From Neocallimastix lanati (nom. inval.) (Eukaryota > Neocallimastigomycota > Neocallimastigomycetes > Neocallimastigales > Neocallimastigaceae), in assembly GCA_016946835.1 (NCBI GenBank), contig JACVTC010000083.1:436001-500000 (forward strand): a DNA stretch of 64,000 bases, in the 5' to 3' direction. Below the pieces are notes generated by a model. That model was not told the origin of the DNA and made no database searches. It saw nothing but the letters and a program-made list of their open reading frames with translations. Shown here piece after piece: positions 1-14,304 of the stretch. Every line of letters starts with the position of its first letter. Positions within the stretch are counted from its first letter, which is position 1. A program made the translations under genes and the position numbers.

Positions 1-48
1 ATTTTAACAGCAAAACACTTTTTATATAACTCATAATATATATATATA

Positions 49-935
49 ATGAATAAAAAATCATATGATGAACAAGATTTCACCATAATAAATGGTGCAA
101 AAGGTAAATTTAATAATGAATATGATTTAAGAAAACAATTTTCTTCTTCTACTTCATTAGTCGGTCATGCTTCTCTACCGGATTATAAAAATCCATTTAC
201 TAATGCTGCAAGAGTTGATACTGTTATTAAATGTGGTGGTTCAATAGGTAATCTTAACGGCCTTTTAAATTCAGAAAAAGCCCAAAACAGAATAGTTTGT
301 GCTTTTGTTGGTCTTCCAGGTAAAGAAATATTTTTTTTTTTTTTTTTTTTTTTTTAATAAATAGTAAAATATCAGATATTATTTATATTAATAAAAATAA
401 TTATTATAATTTGTTTTATTATAAAAAATGAATATAGGTCGTGGTAAAACGTATACAGCAAATAAACTTTCTCATTACCTAAATTGGTTGGGTTATTCTT
501 CAAAGGTATTTAATGTTGCTAATTATAGACAAAAAACAGTTGGTACATTGGGTTTAGAATCACATAACTTTTTTGATCCTGCAAATTTAGAAGCTAAAGG
601 ATTAAGAAAAGAAGCAGCAAAACATGCCTTAAAAGATATAATTAGGTAAAAATTTTTAACATTAAATATTTTATTTATTAATATGTTTGTTTTTTATTTC
701 ATTAATTATTTATTTGTTATTTATTATTTATTTATTATATTTACTTATTTTTTATTTATTTCGTATTTATTTAGCATTTATTTATTTACTCTTTTTGTTT
801 AATAAGTTTATTTATTTTTTATTTATATATTTCTTTTTTTATTTATTTATTTATTATTTTTGTTAATTCATATAAACTTTTAGGAACATATATCTTTATT
901 AATGATTGATAAATAATTTAATATATTTTTGATCA

Positions 936-969
<34 letters not shown>

Positions 970-1571
970 TATACTTTTTTTTTTTTTTTTTTTATAATAT
1001 TATTTATAGATGGTTTGAAAGTGATAATAAAAATACTGTTGCAATTTATGATGCAACAAATATTACGAAGAAAAGAAGAAGATTAGTATTAGATATATTA
1101 ACACCAGAAGATATCGATGTTATTTTTATTGAAATTGTATGTAATGATCCAGAAATCATTAAAAATAATATAAGTGATATTAAAGTATCTAGTCCAGATT
1201 ACAAAGGAATGGATCCAGATAAAGCGGAAGAAGACTTTAATCTCAGAATTGCTCATTATGAAAAGGTATATGAGCCCTTAGATTTAGATGAAGAAGAAAA
1301 ATTATCGTTTATTAAATCATCTAATATTCGTACAAGAATTATTGTTAACCGTGTTGATGGTTATATACAAACAAGAATTGTATATTTCTTAATGAACTTA
1401 CATGCGGCTCCAAGGTATATTTCATACAATAGATATAAGCTATAATATTTTATAGCTTATATCTATTAATAAAAAGATTTTTTTTTTATTTTTAATATAA
1501 TTATATATAATGAATTAATAATTAAATCAATTATTTTTATTGATTATTAAAATAACTATTTCATTAATGAA

Positions 1572-1622
<51 letters not shown>

Positions 1623-2350
1623 AACTATTATTTTATTTATATTATTATTATTATAAATATTATTTTATTTATATTATTATTATTAATATTATAACTATTA
1701 TTTTATTTATTAAAAGAACCATTTACTTCACAAGACATGGTGAAAGTCAATTTAATGTACAAGGAAGAATTGGTGGTGATGCTTATCTTAGTCCAAGAGG
1801 AGAATTGTTTGCTAAGAAATTACCAAGTGTCTTTGCAGAACAAATACCAGAAAATCAAAAAGTCACTATTTGGACTTCTACACTCAAACGTACTATTCAA
1901 ACTTCCCAATATATGCCATATCCAAAGATTCAATTTAAATGTTTAGATGAATTAAATTCTGGTGTATGTGATGGATTTACGTATGAACAAATTGAACAGC
2001 AATATCCACAAGATTATGCAGAAAGAGATAAGGATAAGTTTAATTATAGATATAAGGGTGGTGAAAGTTATAGAGATTTAGTTCAAAGATTAGAACCTAT
2101 TATTATGGAATTAGAACGTTTCCATGATCCAGATCATACCATTGTTATTATTGGTCATCAAGCTGTCATTCGTTGTATATATTCTTACTTTATGAATTAT
2201 AATCATGAAGAATTACCATATGTTAAGATTCCTCTTCATACTTTAATTAAGGTTACGCCAAAAGCATATAATTGTGATGTTGAATTGTAAGAAGCATTTA
2301 TATAAAATATATTTTTTTTTCTCTCTATTTTATTATTTTATTGTATTATA

Positions 2351-2390
<40 letters not shown>

Positions 2391-2407
2391 TTGATATTTT
2401 ATTATGT

Positions 2408-2446
<39 letters not shown>

Positions 2447-2756
2447 TTTTTGATATTTTATTGTATTAAATATATATATATATATTTGTTATTTTATTGT
2501 ATTAAATATATATATATATTTTTTTTTTTTTTTTTGTTATTTTATTATGTTTATATTTATATTTATATTAATTTTTATATTTAATGTTTATATTAATATT
2601 TATAAAAGAATACCGTTAAATATTCCAGCAGTTAATACACAACGTGATAGAAGAAGTAAGCCAACTAAAGTTGAGGAATCAAAATCAAATAGTAACTCAA
2701 CAAATTTACCAGAAACATTAAATTCAATGGAGTTATCATCGAGTAGTTCAAATTAG
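49..2756 (+). CDS. 6-phosphofructo-2-kinase/fructose-2,6-bisphosphatase
   Basis: Bifunctional enzyme that makes and degrades fructose 2,6-bisphosphate, the activator of phosphofructokinase-1; cytosolic control point of glycolysis. Exons 49-319, 438-645, 1010-1414, 1717-2286 and 2609-2756 join in phase to 533 residues. The kinase half has a Walker A motif GLPGRGKT split by intron 1, then VAIYDATN, VCNDPEI and the VNRV...YFLMNLH segment. The phosphatase half starts with TIYFTRHGES (phospho-acceptor His about residue 302), then ELNSGVCDG, YRYKGGESY and the second catalytic His in IIGHQA (about 441), so both active sites look complete. About 90 residues precede the P-loop and a Ser/Asn-rich tail follows. 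The start is the first ATG, 48 bases from the window edge; a further upstream exon cannot be excluded. Exon 1 ends next to a poly-T tract. Family call is firm; borders are by hand. Confidence 0.93.
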
Positions 2757-3174
2757 AATTATATATATATATATATATACAAATTAAAATAATTTAAATA
2801 AAAAAAAAAATTAATATATAAAAAGTATATACAAATTTAAGTTTTATATAATAAAGTTTATATATAATATATATATATTTTTTTTTTCCTTATATATTTC
2901 AAAATTTATGATAATTATATTATATTGTATCAAAATTTATTATAAATTTAAAATTTTCTTTCTTTTAATAATGATAGTAGTATTAGTAATAATAAATAAA
3001 TAAATAAATAAAAATAAAAATAAAAAAATAAAAATAAATAAAAGTAAAAATAAATTAAAAATTAATTAAAAAAAAAAAAGAAAAAAAAGAAAAAAATTAA
3101 TTAATACATAGATAAAGCTTCAGATAATATAAGTAATGATTACATCATTAATTTGTGTTCTTTTAATTAATTGT

Positions 3175-3209
<35 letters not shown>

Positions 3210-3752
3210 TTTTGTTTTTCATTATTATTATTTTATAATATTTATAATAAAAACATTAAAAAAAAATATTTCATAATTTTTATAATAAAAACATAAACAT
3301 TAAAAAATATTTATAATTATTTATTTATTTATTTTTTTTTTTTTTTATTTTATTTTATTTTTATTTTTTTTTTTTTTTGTAGTATTTATAAAAAAAATAT
3401 TCCCAAGATTAAATGTTAATTTTTCAAATTTTTCTGGTATCTAAAGTGACCAAAAAAAAACCTTAATTACTAATAAATTTTATTTATTTATTAATAATTA
3501 TAGAAAAAATAAAAATTAATAAATCATTTTGAAACGACGTGATATCAATTAAACGTGATTTAATCCTAACATGAAAAAAAAAAAAAATAAAATTATACAA
3601 GACCATAATAAAATTAAAGGTAAACATAAAAAATTTAACATAATTTTTTTTTTTTTTTTTAGATTTTTACATGTAAAATTGAAAATAATTTATAAAAATT
3701 TTCTTCTTTTTTTATTATTATTATTATTTTTTATATTGTTATTTGTTTTAAT

Positions 3753-3783
<31 letters not shown>

Positions 3784-4309
3784 ATTTAAATAATTATTAT
3801 TAATCTATTTTATTATTTATAATAAATTTCTTAATATTATTAATATTTTATGAATAATATTTTATGAATAATATATTTTTTTTTATATTTTATACTTTTG
3901 TATTAAATACTTTAAATACTTAATAGTTATCATAAAAATTAATTAAATAGTTTATGAATAATGAATTATAAGAATATAAAAATAAGAATAATTCTTTATA
4001 ATTATTCTTTTGCAAAAGTTTTATACCAAATTTAATAGTTTTTTTTTATACTTTCAATTAAACAATAATTAAATCCATGCATTGAATAAATTATAATTAA
4101 TAAAATTATTACTAAATAAAATATAAATCATAAATAAAACTTCTCCCAACAAGATCACTATTTATTTAATAAAAATTATTAATTTATATTATAAAAAAAT
4201 AATAATAATAATAATATATTGATTAAATATATAAATCATAATATTATTCTAATCATAATATTTTTTTGACATAATCTAAAAAAAAACCTAAAAATAAAAA
4301 ACAAAACAA

Positions 4310-4365
<56 letters not shown>

Positions 4366-4633
4366 GATGCTTTATTGATTATTATTAATTAAATATATAT
4401 ATATGATTTCATATTTATATAGAGAAAATAGTAAAGGTTAAAAGTATTATTGAAGGAAAATATATTTATATATTTAACAAAGTAAGATTATGAAAATAAT
4501 TATTATTCATTATAACAATATGAATCAGGAAAAATAGATTTTTATTTTTTTTAATATTTCAAATGTAATAATTAAGTAATTATAAAATTTTAAATATTAT
4601 TGTAAAAGTTATTTTTAGAGCACGAACCTTCTA

Positions 4634-4681
<48 letters not shown>

Positions 4682-4942
4682 AGTGCTTTATTGATTATTA
4701 TTAATATTAAATTTTAAAAAAAAAAAATATTTAAATTTCTATTATAGATAAATTTTAAAAAAAAAGAAAAATCGAAAATTCTAAAAATAATAGTAATAGT
4801 AATAATAATAATAATATTTTTATTACTAATTATAATAGAAAGAATGTTTATATAATTTTATTTAAAAGTAAAAAAGTAAATTTTAAATCTAATTAAATAA
4901 TAATAAAAAAATTATTTAAATATTTTTTTTTGCTTTTTTTTT
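2757..4942. other. Intergenic A+T-rich stretch, no gene seen
   Basis: Homopolymer runs, TA repeats, (TTTA)n near 3180-3210 and (AAT)n at about 4313-4362. The phrase tgctttattgattattatta occurs at about 4367 and again at 4684, a short local duplication. I see no exon-like codon pattern or RNA gene. Confidence 0.6.
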
Positions 4943-5215
4943 TGAAGCCGTAATTATAGCCGTAACTATTGTGAACTTTATTTCTATTTATTTACTCATT
5001 TATTAAGTACATATATATTTTTTTAAAAAAAAACATAAAATTAATATAAAAAAAAAATTATTTGTTCATATTGAACATAATAATTTTTTTTAAAACTGTA
5101 ATGTGAAATAAAATTAATATTCAAAATACAAAAGTGTATAAAAATAAATTCAGAAAAAAATTTGTATGTAACAAATCTCATTTCCAGATTAGTTTAAAGG
5201 AAATTCTTATTCAAG
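4943..5215 (+). repeat. Diverged direct repeat, copy A
   Basis: From the phrase gaagccgtaattat through tgaacataataa, tgaaataaa, attcaa and gtgtataaaaataaattcag, this segment aligns with 6533-6790, where the same landmarks come in the same order with small indels. The shared landmarks are non-simple sequence, so it is a real ancient duplication or two members of a dispersed family. No open frame. Confidence 0.6.
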
Positions 5216-5279
5216 ATTAGGGTTTGAAATGACAATCTGAAAGAAATTATGGTCTTTTTCAGAGGTATTGGTTCTGCTT

Positions 5280-5782
5280 AGCCTATCTTACTACATTTTC
5301 AAAGTTGATACTCCTGGTGAGTTTGCGTTTATACCGTCGGAATAGTAATCCTTGTCGAATACTAGCCCAAGATATGATTTCTGTAAAGAGAGACGCAGAT
5401 CGCATCAAGAACGGCATTTTTGGAATGATCACCAAAAATGATTTGACTATTAAACAATAAATCCCATTCCTTTTTATATTCAAAATTTATAATGCTTTCA
5501 AATCTTCTACCAAGAAGGAAGTTATATAATCGATACTTCGTCACATATATATTTACACATTTATTATTCAGAAAATTACTAGTATTAACACGATTATCAC
5601 CATTTAACCTATTCACTACATTATTAGTAATAAACGATACTATTATTATCACTATCACTAATATTATTATTCCTATTTTTACTATTTATACTATTACTAT
5701 TATTACTAACATTATTGCTATTATACACTTCGTTACTACTATCGGAATCAGTATTTGATTTTGAATTAATATTTCTATCCAT
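5280..5782 (-). pseudogene. Coding-like relic of unknown family
   Basis: A segment of higher G+C and richer codon variety than its surroundings. On the minus strand an ATG at 5782 opens an Asn/Ser-rich stretch; after a frame change the open frame 5658-5362 carries non-repetitive protein-like sequence (including KKEWDLLFNSQIIFGDH). It stops at 5362, and reading continues in another frame to about 5283. Two frame changes argue for a decayed gene, although unrecognised introns are possible. I cannot name the family. Confidence 0.35.
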
Positions 5783-6251
5783 AGTGCTTACAACACTATT
5801 TGATATTGAATAATATAACCAATTTTCTAATAATAAAATTTTATATATTAGCTGTTATTATAAAAAAAAAATAATATATATATATATATATATAAATTTA
5901 TAATGCAAATATTTTATATTCTTATCTTTTTTTATTAATTATATATATTTTAGGAGTTTAAAAGGTACTATCCTAATCCTATAAACATTTATATAATAAA
6001 TTCTTTGTTTTATATATTTATTTATCTACTTCTTTAAAAATCTCTTATTTTATTTATTTATTTATTTAATAATTCATTTGTTTATTTATAAAGCCTCTTT
6101 TTATTAAATTTCTATATAAAATATTCATAAAAATTTTAAATTTTTTTACTACATAAAAAGTAATAATTATATTAAAAATTAAACCTATTTTTATTATTTT
6201 AATGTTTCCAATATATTATTTTTTTTTATTTTTAACTATCAATATTTATGT

Positions 6252-6300
<49 letters not shown>

Positions 6301-6532
6301 CATTTAAATTTTACATAATATATTTTTGAAAGCAATTAATTATATATGGTTATAAATTAGAGAAAATCAAAAATAAAAATAATAATGGTATTAAGTATTG
6401 AAACTATTAATGATAACAACAATTATTCTAGAGAATTAAGTAAACTGTTAGATGAAATTACTTAATATAAATATAACATTTTCTTATATATATATCCCTT
6501 TTCTAAAAATTTTTTTTTTTTTTTTTTTTTTA
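5783..6532. other. Intergenic, one tiny ORF
   Basis: Mostly simple A+T sequence with an (AAT)n tract at about 6254-6296. A 26-codon ATG-to-stop frame at 6385-6465 (starts MVLSIETIND) has ordinary codon variety but no recognisable motif. It could be a stray exon or chance. Confidence 0.4.
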
Positions 6533-6592
6533 AAGCCGCAATTATTAATAACTTTAATCTTTATTTATTTATTCGTTTATTAATTACATGAA

Positions 6593-6624
<32 letters not shown>

Positions 6625-6790
6625 AAAGAAAAATAGAATAAAAAATATTATTTTTCCTATTTGAACATAATAATATTTAAAATAGTAACATGAAATAAAA
6701 AGTGATATTCAAGATATAAAGTGTATAAATAAATTCAGAAAGAAGGACATATACAATGAACCTCACCTCCAAATTACTTATTTATTTGAA
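6533..6790 (+). repeat. Diverged direct repeat, copy B
   Basis: Partner of 4943-5215, starting at aaagccgcaattatt and sharing tttgaacataataat, acatgaaataaaaa, gatattcaaga and gtgtataaataaattcag. An internal poly-T/poly-A block is longer here. Confidence 0.6.
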
Positions 6791-8078
6791 AGAGAAATAT
6801 TGAAGTAGATTAATTTTATTAATTTATTTAGTTTATAAAATGTCATTATAATGTCATCATCATAATTAAATGAATAATAATTAATTAAATTTTAACCATT
6901 ATTATTATATGATATGAAAAAAATATATATATATATATATATATTTTAGTAGATTGTCGTAGATTTTCTTTAAAAATAATTATTTAATATTATTATATAA
7001 ATGTATATATAAAGTTAAAAATTATAATAACACTTTTAACTTAAAATATAATATTTTAAAATGTAATTTATATAATAATAATTGATATTTTGGTTTTATA
7101 GTACCATTAAAATAGGATTACTCTTTTATATTTTTTTTAATGGTAAATGTATTCTTATTAGATTACCAAAAAAAAGTATATTTTATGTAATTGTAAACCT
7201 TAAAAAAAAAAAAAGAATAAAAAACATACACAGCGATTAATTATTATAAGAATATTAAAAGTTAAAATAATAATAATAATATATATAATAATTTTTATCT
7301 CGATATTATTCTAAATAGAATAATAATAATAATAATAATAAAAAAAAACAATAGCATAATATTTTAATAAATAATTTTAAAAGTATACACTAAGCATTAA
7401 GCATGAATAATATACATACTTAAAAATCAAATACCTATATTTAATTTTAAATATGCTTTTATAGTAAAATCTACTTTTTTTTTTTTCCTTTTTTTAATAA
7501 CTTTTATTTTTATTAGTTAAATATGTTTCAAAAAAAGAAAAAAAAATTGATAATCATTATTTTTTTGTTTTAATATACTTAAAGTTAAATATAAAATAGA
7601 ACCAATAATAAGTTTTACTCTCATTTTGTAACAAAAAATAAATTTTTTTTTAAGAAGGTAAATAATTCTTCAAAAAAAAAAATAATTATATATATAATAA
7701 ATTAAAAGTTGAAAAAAAATTAAAAAAAAAAAAAAAAAAAAAAACAATAATTATGAAAAAAGGAAGCTCCCATTAATTTTTATTTTTATTTTATTTTTTA
7801 TTACTTCTGTCATTTATTTTTGTTTATAACAATTATCATATTCCTAAAGTAGCAAAACAAGATCAAAAAAAAAAAAAAAAAAAGTGTTTATTAAAAATTA
7901 TAAAATAAAAATAAATAAAATTTAGAATTTATTAAGAAACATTAAATAAATATATGAATAAATATAAATATATGATAAAACAAATTATTAATAAAAAATT
8001 ATATTTACATTTATATTTAATATTAATATATTCTAATATTTTAATTTTTAATTAAGAAATACATCTTTTCTTTCTTTT

Positions 8079-8115
<37 letters not shown>

Positions 8116-9920
8116 CTATTCAATTTATATTTGTTTTATATGTATAATTTTATTACTATATATAATTTTTTTTATTCAATATTTTTCAACATTGTTAATA
8201 TATAATTCTTATTTGTTATAATTAAAAGTTTATAAATTTATTGAAGTATTTATATATTCAATACAATAAAAACGAATCTATATAAAATATTTATTAATTA
8301 ATATTTACTAAATATATTTATAATAAATTAAATCAAAAAAGTATTTATTAAAAATTAAAAATTATAAAACAAAAATAAATTTTAAAATTTACATCTTAAT
8401 TTTATTCGAATATTTTGAGTATATATATTAATATTTATAATACATATATTAATTTGAATATATATATTAATGTTTTGAATACCTATATTAATATTTTGAA
8501 TACCTATATAAATATTTTGAATGCCTATATATATATTTTGAATGCCTATATATATATTTTGAATACATATATTAATTTGAATATATAAATATTTTGAATA
8601 TATACATATTTTAAATAAATATATAAATAGATATTGATGTCAAAAAAATAAATATAAATTTTTTCTTTTTAAGTGGTTATAATTATTTTGGTGTGTGTAT
8701 CATATAATTGTATTAAATTTTTTTATCTTTTATTATATTAAATATGAAATAATATAATATAAAGTTTTATTTTCATTTTTTTATATATATATTAAACATT
8801 AACAATATTTCATTAACTATTTTATAATTTTATAAATGAAAATAATTAAAGATTTATTAATTTATTATATATATATATATTACAAAAAAATAATAAACTT
8901 CATATTAATAATAAAAAAAAAAAAAAAAGGAAATTAAAAATTTAATGATATATAAAAGTTTATATAAAAATATTAAATTTAATGTTTTTTATCTTAAAAA
9001 TTTTTTTATGCTTGAAGTTTATCTAAAATGTTTGTTTTAAATATATATATTAATTTATTATAGATATATATAAATACATATGTAATATGTATTTATATAT
9101 ATCTAAAACCTTTATAATATGTTTGTTCAAATAAATTGATTAAGAAATTAAACCACCATTTAAAATTTTTTATGTTTGAATCTTATTTTATGATTTAATT
9201 TTATTTTAAATATTTTATGGACATATTGGAAATTCTATTAACAAAAATAAAATAAATGCTTTAATATATATATTTCAAATATCACATTACGTTATAGAAA
9301 ACTTTATATTATAATAAAATTATATAATTATAATTTATAGTACATAGTTTGTACAAAAATTTGTTAAAAAAAAAAAAAATAATAATAATAATAATAATAA
9401 GAATTAGGTTTAATTTCTTTAGAAAAAAAAATAGAATATATAATTGTAACTAACAATTTAATAGTTGTAAATATATATATACCATATAAACTCATATAAA
9501 TTAATTTAAAAATTCCATTTATTATAATAAATTAACCATATATAAAATATAAAGTTTATTGAGAAATAAATTTAATTTTTTTGTGAAACTTGAACAAAAA
9601 AAAATTAATTAAAAGAAAAAGTATTATATTGAATATTCTTTTTTTTTTTTTTTTTAATTAATAAAGATTTTTTATATAGTAATTATTTATAATTTTAATA
9701 CATGGTGGAAAAGAAAAATATAGAACAAAAACAAAAAAAGATTTGATGATAAATATATAAATATATTTGTAATTCTAATGAATTAAAATTAGTATAAAAG
9801 AATGCAAAATTCCTTAATTAAAAGTTTATAAAAAAATAAAAAAAAAAAAATAAAAAAATAAAAAAATATAATATATTTATAATATATATTATATATAGAA
9901 ATAAATAATAAAAAAAAAAA
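6791..9920. other. Long intergenic stretch, no gene seen
   Basis: About 3.1 kb of A+T-rich sequence upstream of the CotH gene with poly-A/T runs up to about 40 bases (8083-8115) and (AAT)n patches. No exon, RNA gene or element recognised apart from the short tandem repeat listed separately. The last few hundred bases must contain the CotH promoter, but I see no distinctive site. Confidence 0.6.
8405..8610. repeat. Short imperfect tandem repeat
   Basis: About eight units of roughly 20-27 bases built on attttgaatacctatattaa, with variants in the tail. Non-coding. Confidence 0.7.
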
Positions 9921-12900
9921 ATGAATCTCATTAATACATATTTTAAACAAATAATATTAGTATTTACCTTATTATTATCAGCAACCTCAGCTAGAAAGGT
10001 AAAATTTTCTGTTGTTGGTTTTGGTAAAACTGTTAAGGTTAAAATTGGATCTAGTAGTTATTCATTAACTAAATATGATGATGATACTCCATTATATCAA
10101 GCCACTATTAATGTTAACGATGGTGAAGTTTCGTAAGTTATAAATAATCATTAATTTAATAGATTTTTTATTATACATGTAAATAGAATTTTTTTTATTT
10201 GCAAATGGATATATATGAGGGCTGTAGTAAATATATATTATGATATGAAAGATAATAGTAAAAATACTATTTAAAAGTTATATTAAGCAGTATATATTAT
10301 AATATATAGTAAATATATTTATAAATTGTATTAAATTATTTAATATTTAATGAATAGAAATCATAAAATAGAAAAATAAGGTTCTATTTTTTGGAATATA
10401 TTGTAATATTAAAATTTTTAGAATAATCCATTTAGTATTATGAAACTGTATAATTATAATAAATATATGTGGTAAAGCAAATAATTTAATAGAAAAAATT
10501 TTTTTATTTAGTGTTCATTTAAAAAGTTAATTTATTATAGAAATGGTTTGATATAGAAAAAAAATTTTTTTATTGTACAAAATTTTGGAAAAGTTAATTA
10601 ATTAATAAAAAATGAAAGTAGTTTTTATACATATATATAAATAAATAATTTAATTGAATAAATTATAAATAATAGTTATATGTATAATAGAATAGAATAA
10701 ATATATGATGATTAATAAAATATAATAAAATAATAAATAATATTATGATAAATAAAAGATAATAAAAATAATAGATTATAATTAATAATTGTTAAAAACA
10801 GATTAAAAAGAAAATATACATATAAAGTAGTTATGACAATTGGTTTATTAATATTTAAAAAAATAAATTTAATAAATTAACATTAATATATATAATAATA
10901 TATTAGATACAAGTATGTAGTTGATGGTGTTTCTGAAGACTTTAATCGTAAATTAGAAAAAGGTGCCACTACTACTCATAATGAATTCTTTGGTAGAAAA
11001 TATACTATTAAGAAGTTACCACAATTACCATCTGTTTATAAATGGGATAAATCTGTTGGTAAGGGTGAATTATTTGATGATTCATACATTCCAACTGTAC
11101 ACATTTCTGGTAGCAAAAGTGAAAAACTTTTTACTACTACTAAATCTTCTGCTGATTACTTAGAAAAAATTGTTTTCATCTTAAAGGATAGTGTTTATTC
11201 TTTCAAGGTAATAATCAAATTTAAATGTTTTTTTTTTTTATTATAAGAGATAAATAAATTTAAAATACAAATTATATAATAAATAAAATTAAATACTAAT
11301 TAAAAAATATTTGACATTAAATAAATAAATGTTTCAATAAATAGAGTGTTCCATGTTATCCAAAGAATAAGATTTGGAATAAGATGCAATTCAAGGTTAC
11401 TTTAGGAAAGAAAGGTGTTGAAGGTCGTTTCGTCTTAAAGTTCCGTGATAATAATGAAGATCCTACTTTCATGCGTCAAGATCTTTATGGTGATATCTTG
11501 AATGCTCTTGGTTATCCAGCTATCCAATCTGTCAAAACTAGAGTTTATGTCAATGGAAGAGGTGTTGGTTACTATATTTTACAAGAAGAAGCTGCCAGTG
11601 ATTCCTTTGCTCGTGCTGCTTTCCATGGTGATGGTAATGGTAACTATTTAATTGATAAGAGCGAAGTTGGACAATCCTTTGATTGTAGTACTGGAGCTGA
11701 TCTTGATTACGATAGAAACAAGTATTCTTCTTTCGAACCATACTCTGATAGTTATAACAATTCTAGAGTTAAGTCACTTGCTAAGGCTATTAAAGACTTA
11801 AACGTTAACAATAGTAGTGATGTTAAGAATTTCGAAAAGAAATGGTTCGATATTGATGTATTCTTTAAGGCTGTTGCTATGGAATATCTTACCGCTCACT
11901 GGGATTCCTACTTATTCTACTCTACTAACTATGCTTTATATAATAATCCAAAGGAAAATACTAGTAGCACATACAAGTTCTACTTCATTTGTCAAGATTG
12001 GGATGGTACTTTTGGTTTAAATGCTGGCGAAAAATATTTACATTTCAAAGATTATATTAAACACTCCTACAAGGATTACGTTAATGCTAAATGGGGAGCC
12101 TCTGACAGTGATGCTCCACATCGTTATCCTTTCGATAAGTTCTTATCAAACTCAACTCTTAGATCTCGTTTTGAAAAAATTCTTAAGACTATTGTTACTG
12201 AAGTTTTCAATCCAGAAGTCATTGGTAAGCGTTTAGATGCATTACTTGAACGTCACCGTGAAGAAATTGAATGGAACTATGATGTTATTAAGAATCATCC
12301 ACTTCGTGCTGGTACTGATTCAAGTAAGGGTGGAAAATACTGGACTTTGGATGATTTCGAAAGAAATATTTATGAAAGAGCTAGTCATGGTGCTAGTTAC
12401 GGTATTAAACAATTTGTTTACCTCCGTTCTAAAGCTATTAAGGATGAATTTGGTTTAAATATTGATATTGATGATAGTTATGTCGATAAGGATGGAAACA
12501 GGAGACACTATGGAGATAATGATGACAGTAATATTAGTGATGATGGTCGCTGTGGTTCTAATAAGAAGAAGTGTCCAAATGGTGAATGTTGTTCTAAATA
12601 TGGTTACTGTGGTACTACTAGTGAATATTGTGGAGCTGGATGTCAATCTGAATTTGGAAAATGTAATGGCTCTTCTAATGGAGGCACAACTACTCGTAGA
12701 ACTACTACTACTACTCGTAGAACTACTACTACTAAAAGTGGTTCAACTCAAGCCGGAAAAGTTAGTACTAATGGTAAATGTGGTGGTAGTAATGGTATTT
12801 GTCCAAATAATCAATGCTGTTCACAATATGGTTACTGTGGTACTTCATCTGCTTACTGTGGTGCAGGTTGTCAATCTGGATTCGGTAGATGTAATGGTAC

Positions 12901-13177
12901 AAGTGCTTCCACTAAGAAGACCACTAAAACTACTAAAAAAACTACAAAGAAGACTACTAAAACTACTAAAAAAACTACAAAGAAGACTACTAAAACTACT
13001 AAAAAAACTACTACTTCAGGTAAAAAGGCCACTAAAACTTCTACTAATGGAAAGTGCGGTTCTTCATATGGTGTTTGTCCAGGTAGCAAATGTTGTTCTC
13101 AATATGGTTACTGTGGTACTTCATCTGCTTACTGTGGAACCGGTTGTCAAAGCGCTTTTGGTCGCTGTAATAAATAA
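9921..13177 (+). CDS. Secreted CotH-domain protein with three hevein-type chitin-binding domains
   Basis: Exons 9921-10132, 10907-11207 and 11345-13177 join to 781 residues; intron 1 is long (774 bases). Residues 1-24 are a signal peptide (hydrophobic IILVFTLLLSATSA), so the product is secreted or surface-bound. The CotH-kinase-like core (about 60-560) shows RFVLKFRDNNEDPTFMRQDL, GNYLIDKSEVG and the Asp motif ICQDWDGTFG. CotH of bacterial spore coats is an atypical protein kinase; activity here is inferred. Three type-1 chitin-binding (CBM18) domains start near 572, 648 and 740, each with the CCSxYGYCG core and eight cysteines, joined by Thr/Arg and Thr/Lys linkers. No dockerin is seen, unlike many cellulosomal proteins of these fungi. 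Codons are less A+T-biased than in most neighbours, which suggests good expression. Confidence 0.92.
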
Positions 13178-13746
13178 AAATACTCATAAAATGGTTCATT
13201 TAAATGAAATAAAAAAAAATACAACATGAATAAAATATTAATTAAATTTTAATACCTTTATATTTAAAAAGCGTCAAAAAAAAAAAAAAAATTAAAACTA
13301 AAAAAAATTAAATAATAATAATAATAATAATCAAAATTAAAATTAAATTAAAATATATTAAAATATATTGATAGTAATGAAGCCTATAATTGATATATAA
13401 TAATAATTTATATATTTATTATTGAAATTCATTATATAAACTTTTTAATAGATAATTATTAATATAAACAGATTTAATAGTTTCCATTATAAAAGAATAA
13501 TTATTTATAATTAATTATTCTTTTTATTTTTTTATAATAATGGTAAATTTATGTATAAACAAAATAAAATAAATTTATAATAATATTTACTTTAAATATT
13601 TAAATAAATAAATAATTATTTGAAAGTAAAATTATTATATTTAGAAAAAAATTAAAAAAAAAAAAAAAATAAAAGAGGGATAGAATATAACACACTTTTT
13701 TTTTTTTTTTTTTTAATAAATATAAATTATATTTTTATTTTTGTTT

Positions 13747-13788
<42 letters not shown>

Positions 13789-14228
13789 AATATATGAGAT
13801 ATATATATATTTAGTTTAATTATTAATTATAAAAAAAAATAATAATAATAATAATAATTAAAAAGAAAAAAAAATAAAAAAAAAAAAATAATAATAATAA
13901 TAAAAATAAAAATAAAAATATTTTGTTAAAATATGAAGATTTATAAAAATCTTTATATATAATTTATACACAAAAAATTTCCCTATTCATCTATATTAAG
14001 AAAATATAGTTAATAAAAATAATAAATAAATAATGGTTAATTTTTTTCTAAAAGGAAATTATATATATATATATAACAAATATAAAAAATATAAAATCAT
14101 AAATATAATATAATATTAATATATAATTAAATAATATTAATAAAATAAAATAAAGAACTTTTAAAAATAAAAAAAGTAAAATTTTTTTTTTTTTTTTTTT
14201 TTTTATTTTTTTATTATTATTTAAATTA
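13178..14228. other. Intergenic, no gene seen
   Basis: 3' flank of the CotH gene; poly-A/T tracts (notably 13751-13780) and (AAT)n patches. Nothing coding is visible. Confidence 0.6.
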
Positions 14229-14304
14229 GTATGAATTAAAAAAATTTCATGTATTTAAACTTCATGTATTTTATTAAATAAAGTTTATTCCTAGTCTAAA
14301 AAAA

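Noticed and set aside
12462-13229. 255-codon ORF overlapping the CotH gene
   Set aside because: Frame shadow of the chitin-binding domains and Thr/Lys linkers, where the true frame shows ordered cysteines.
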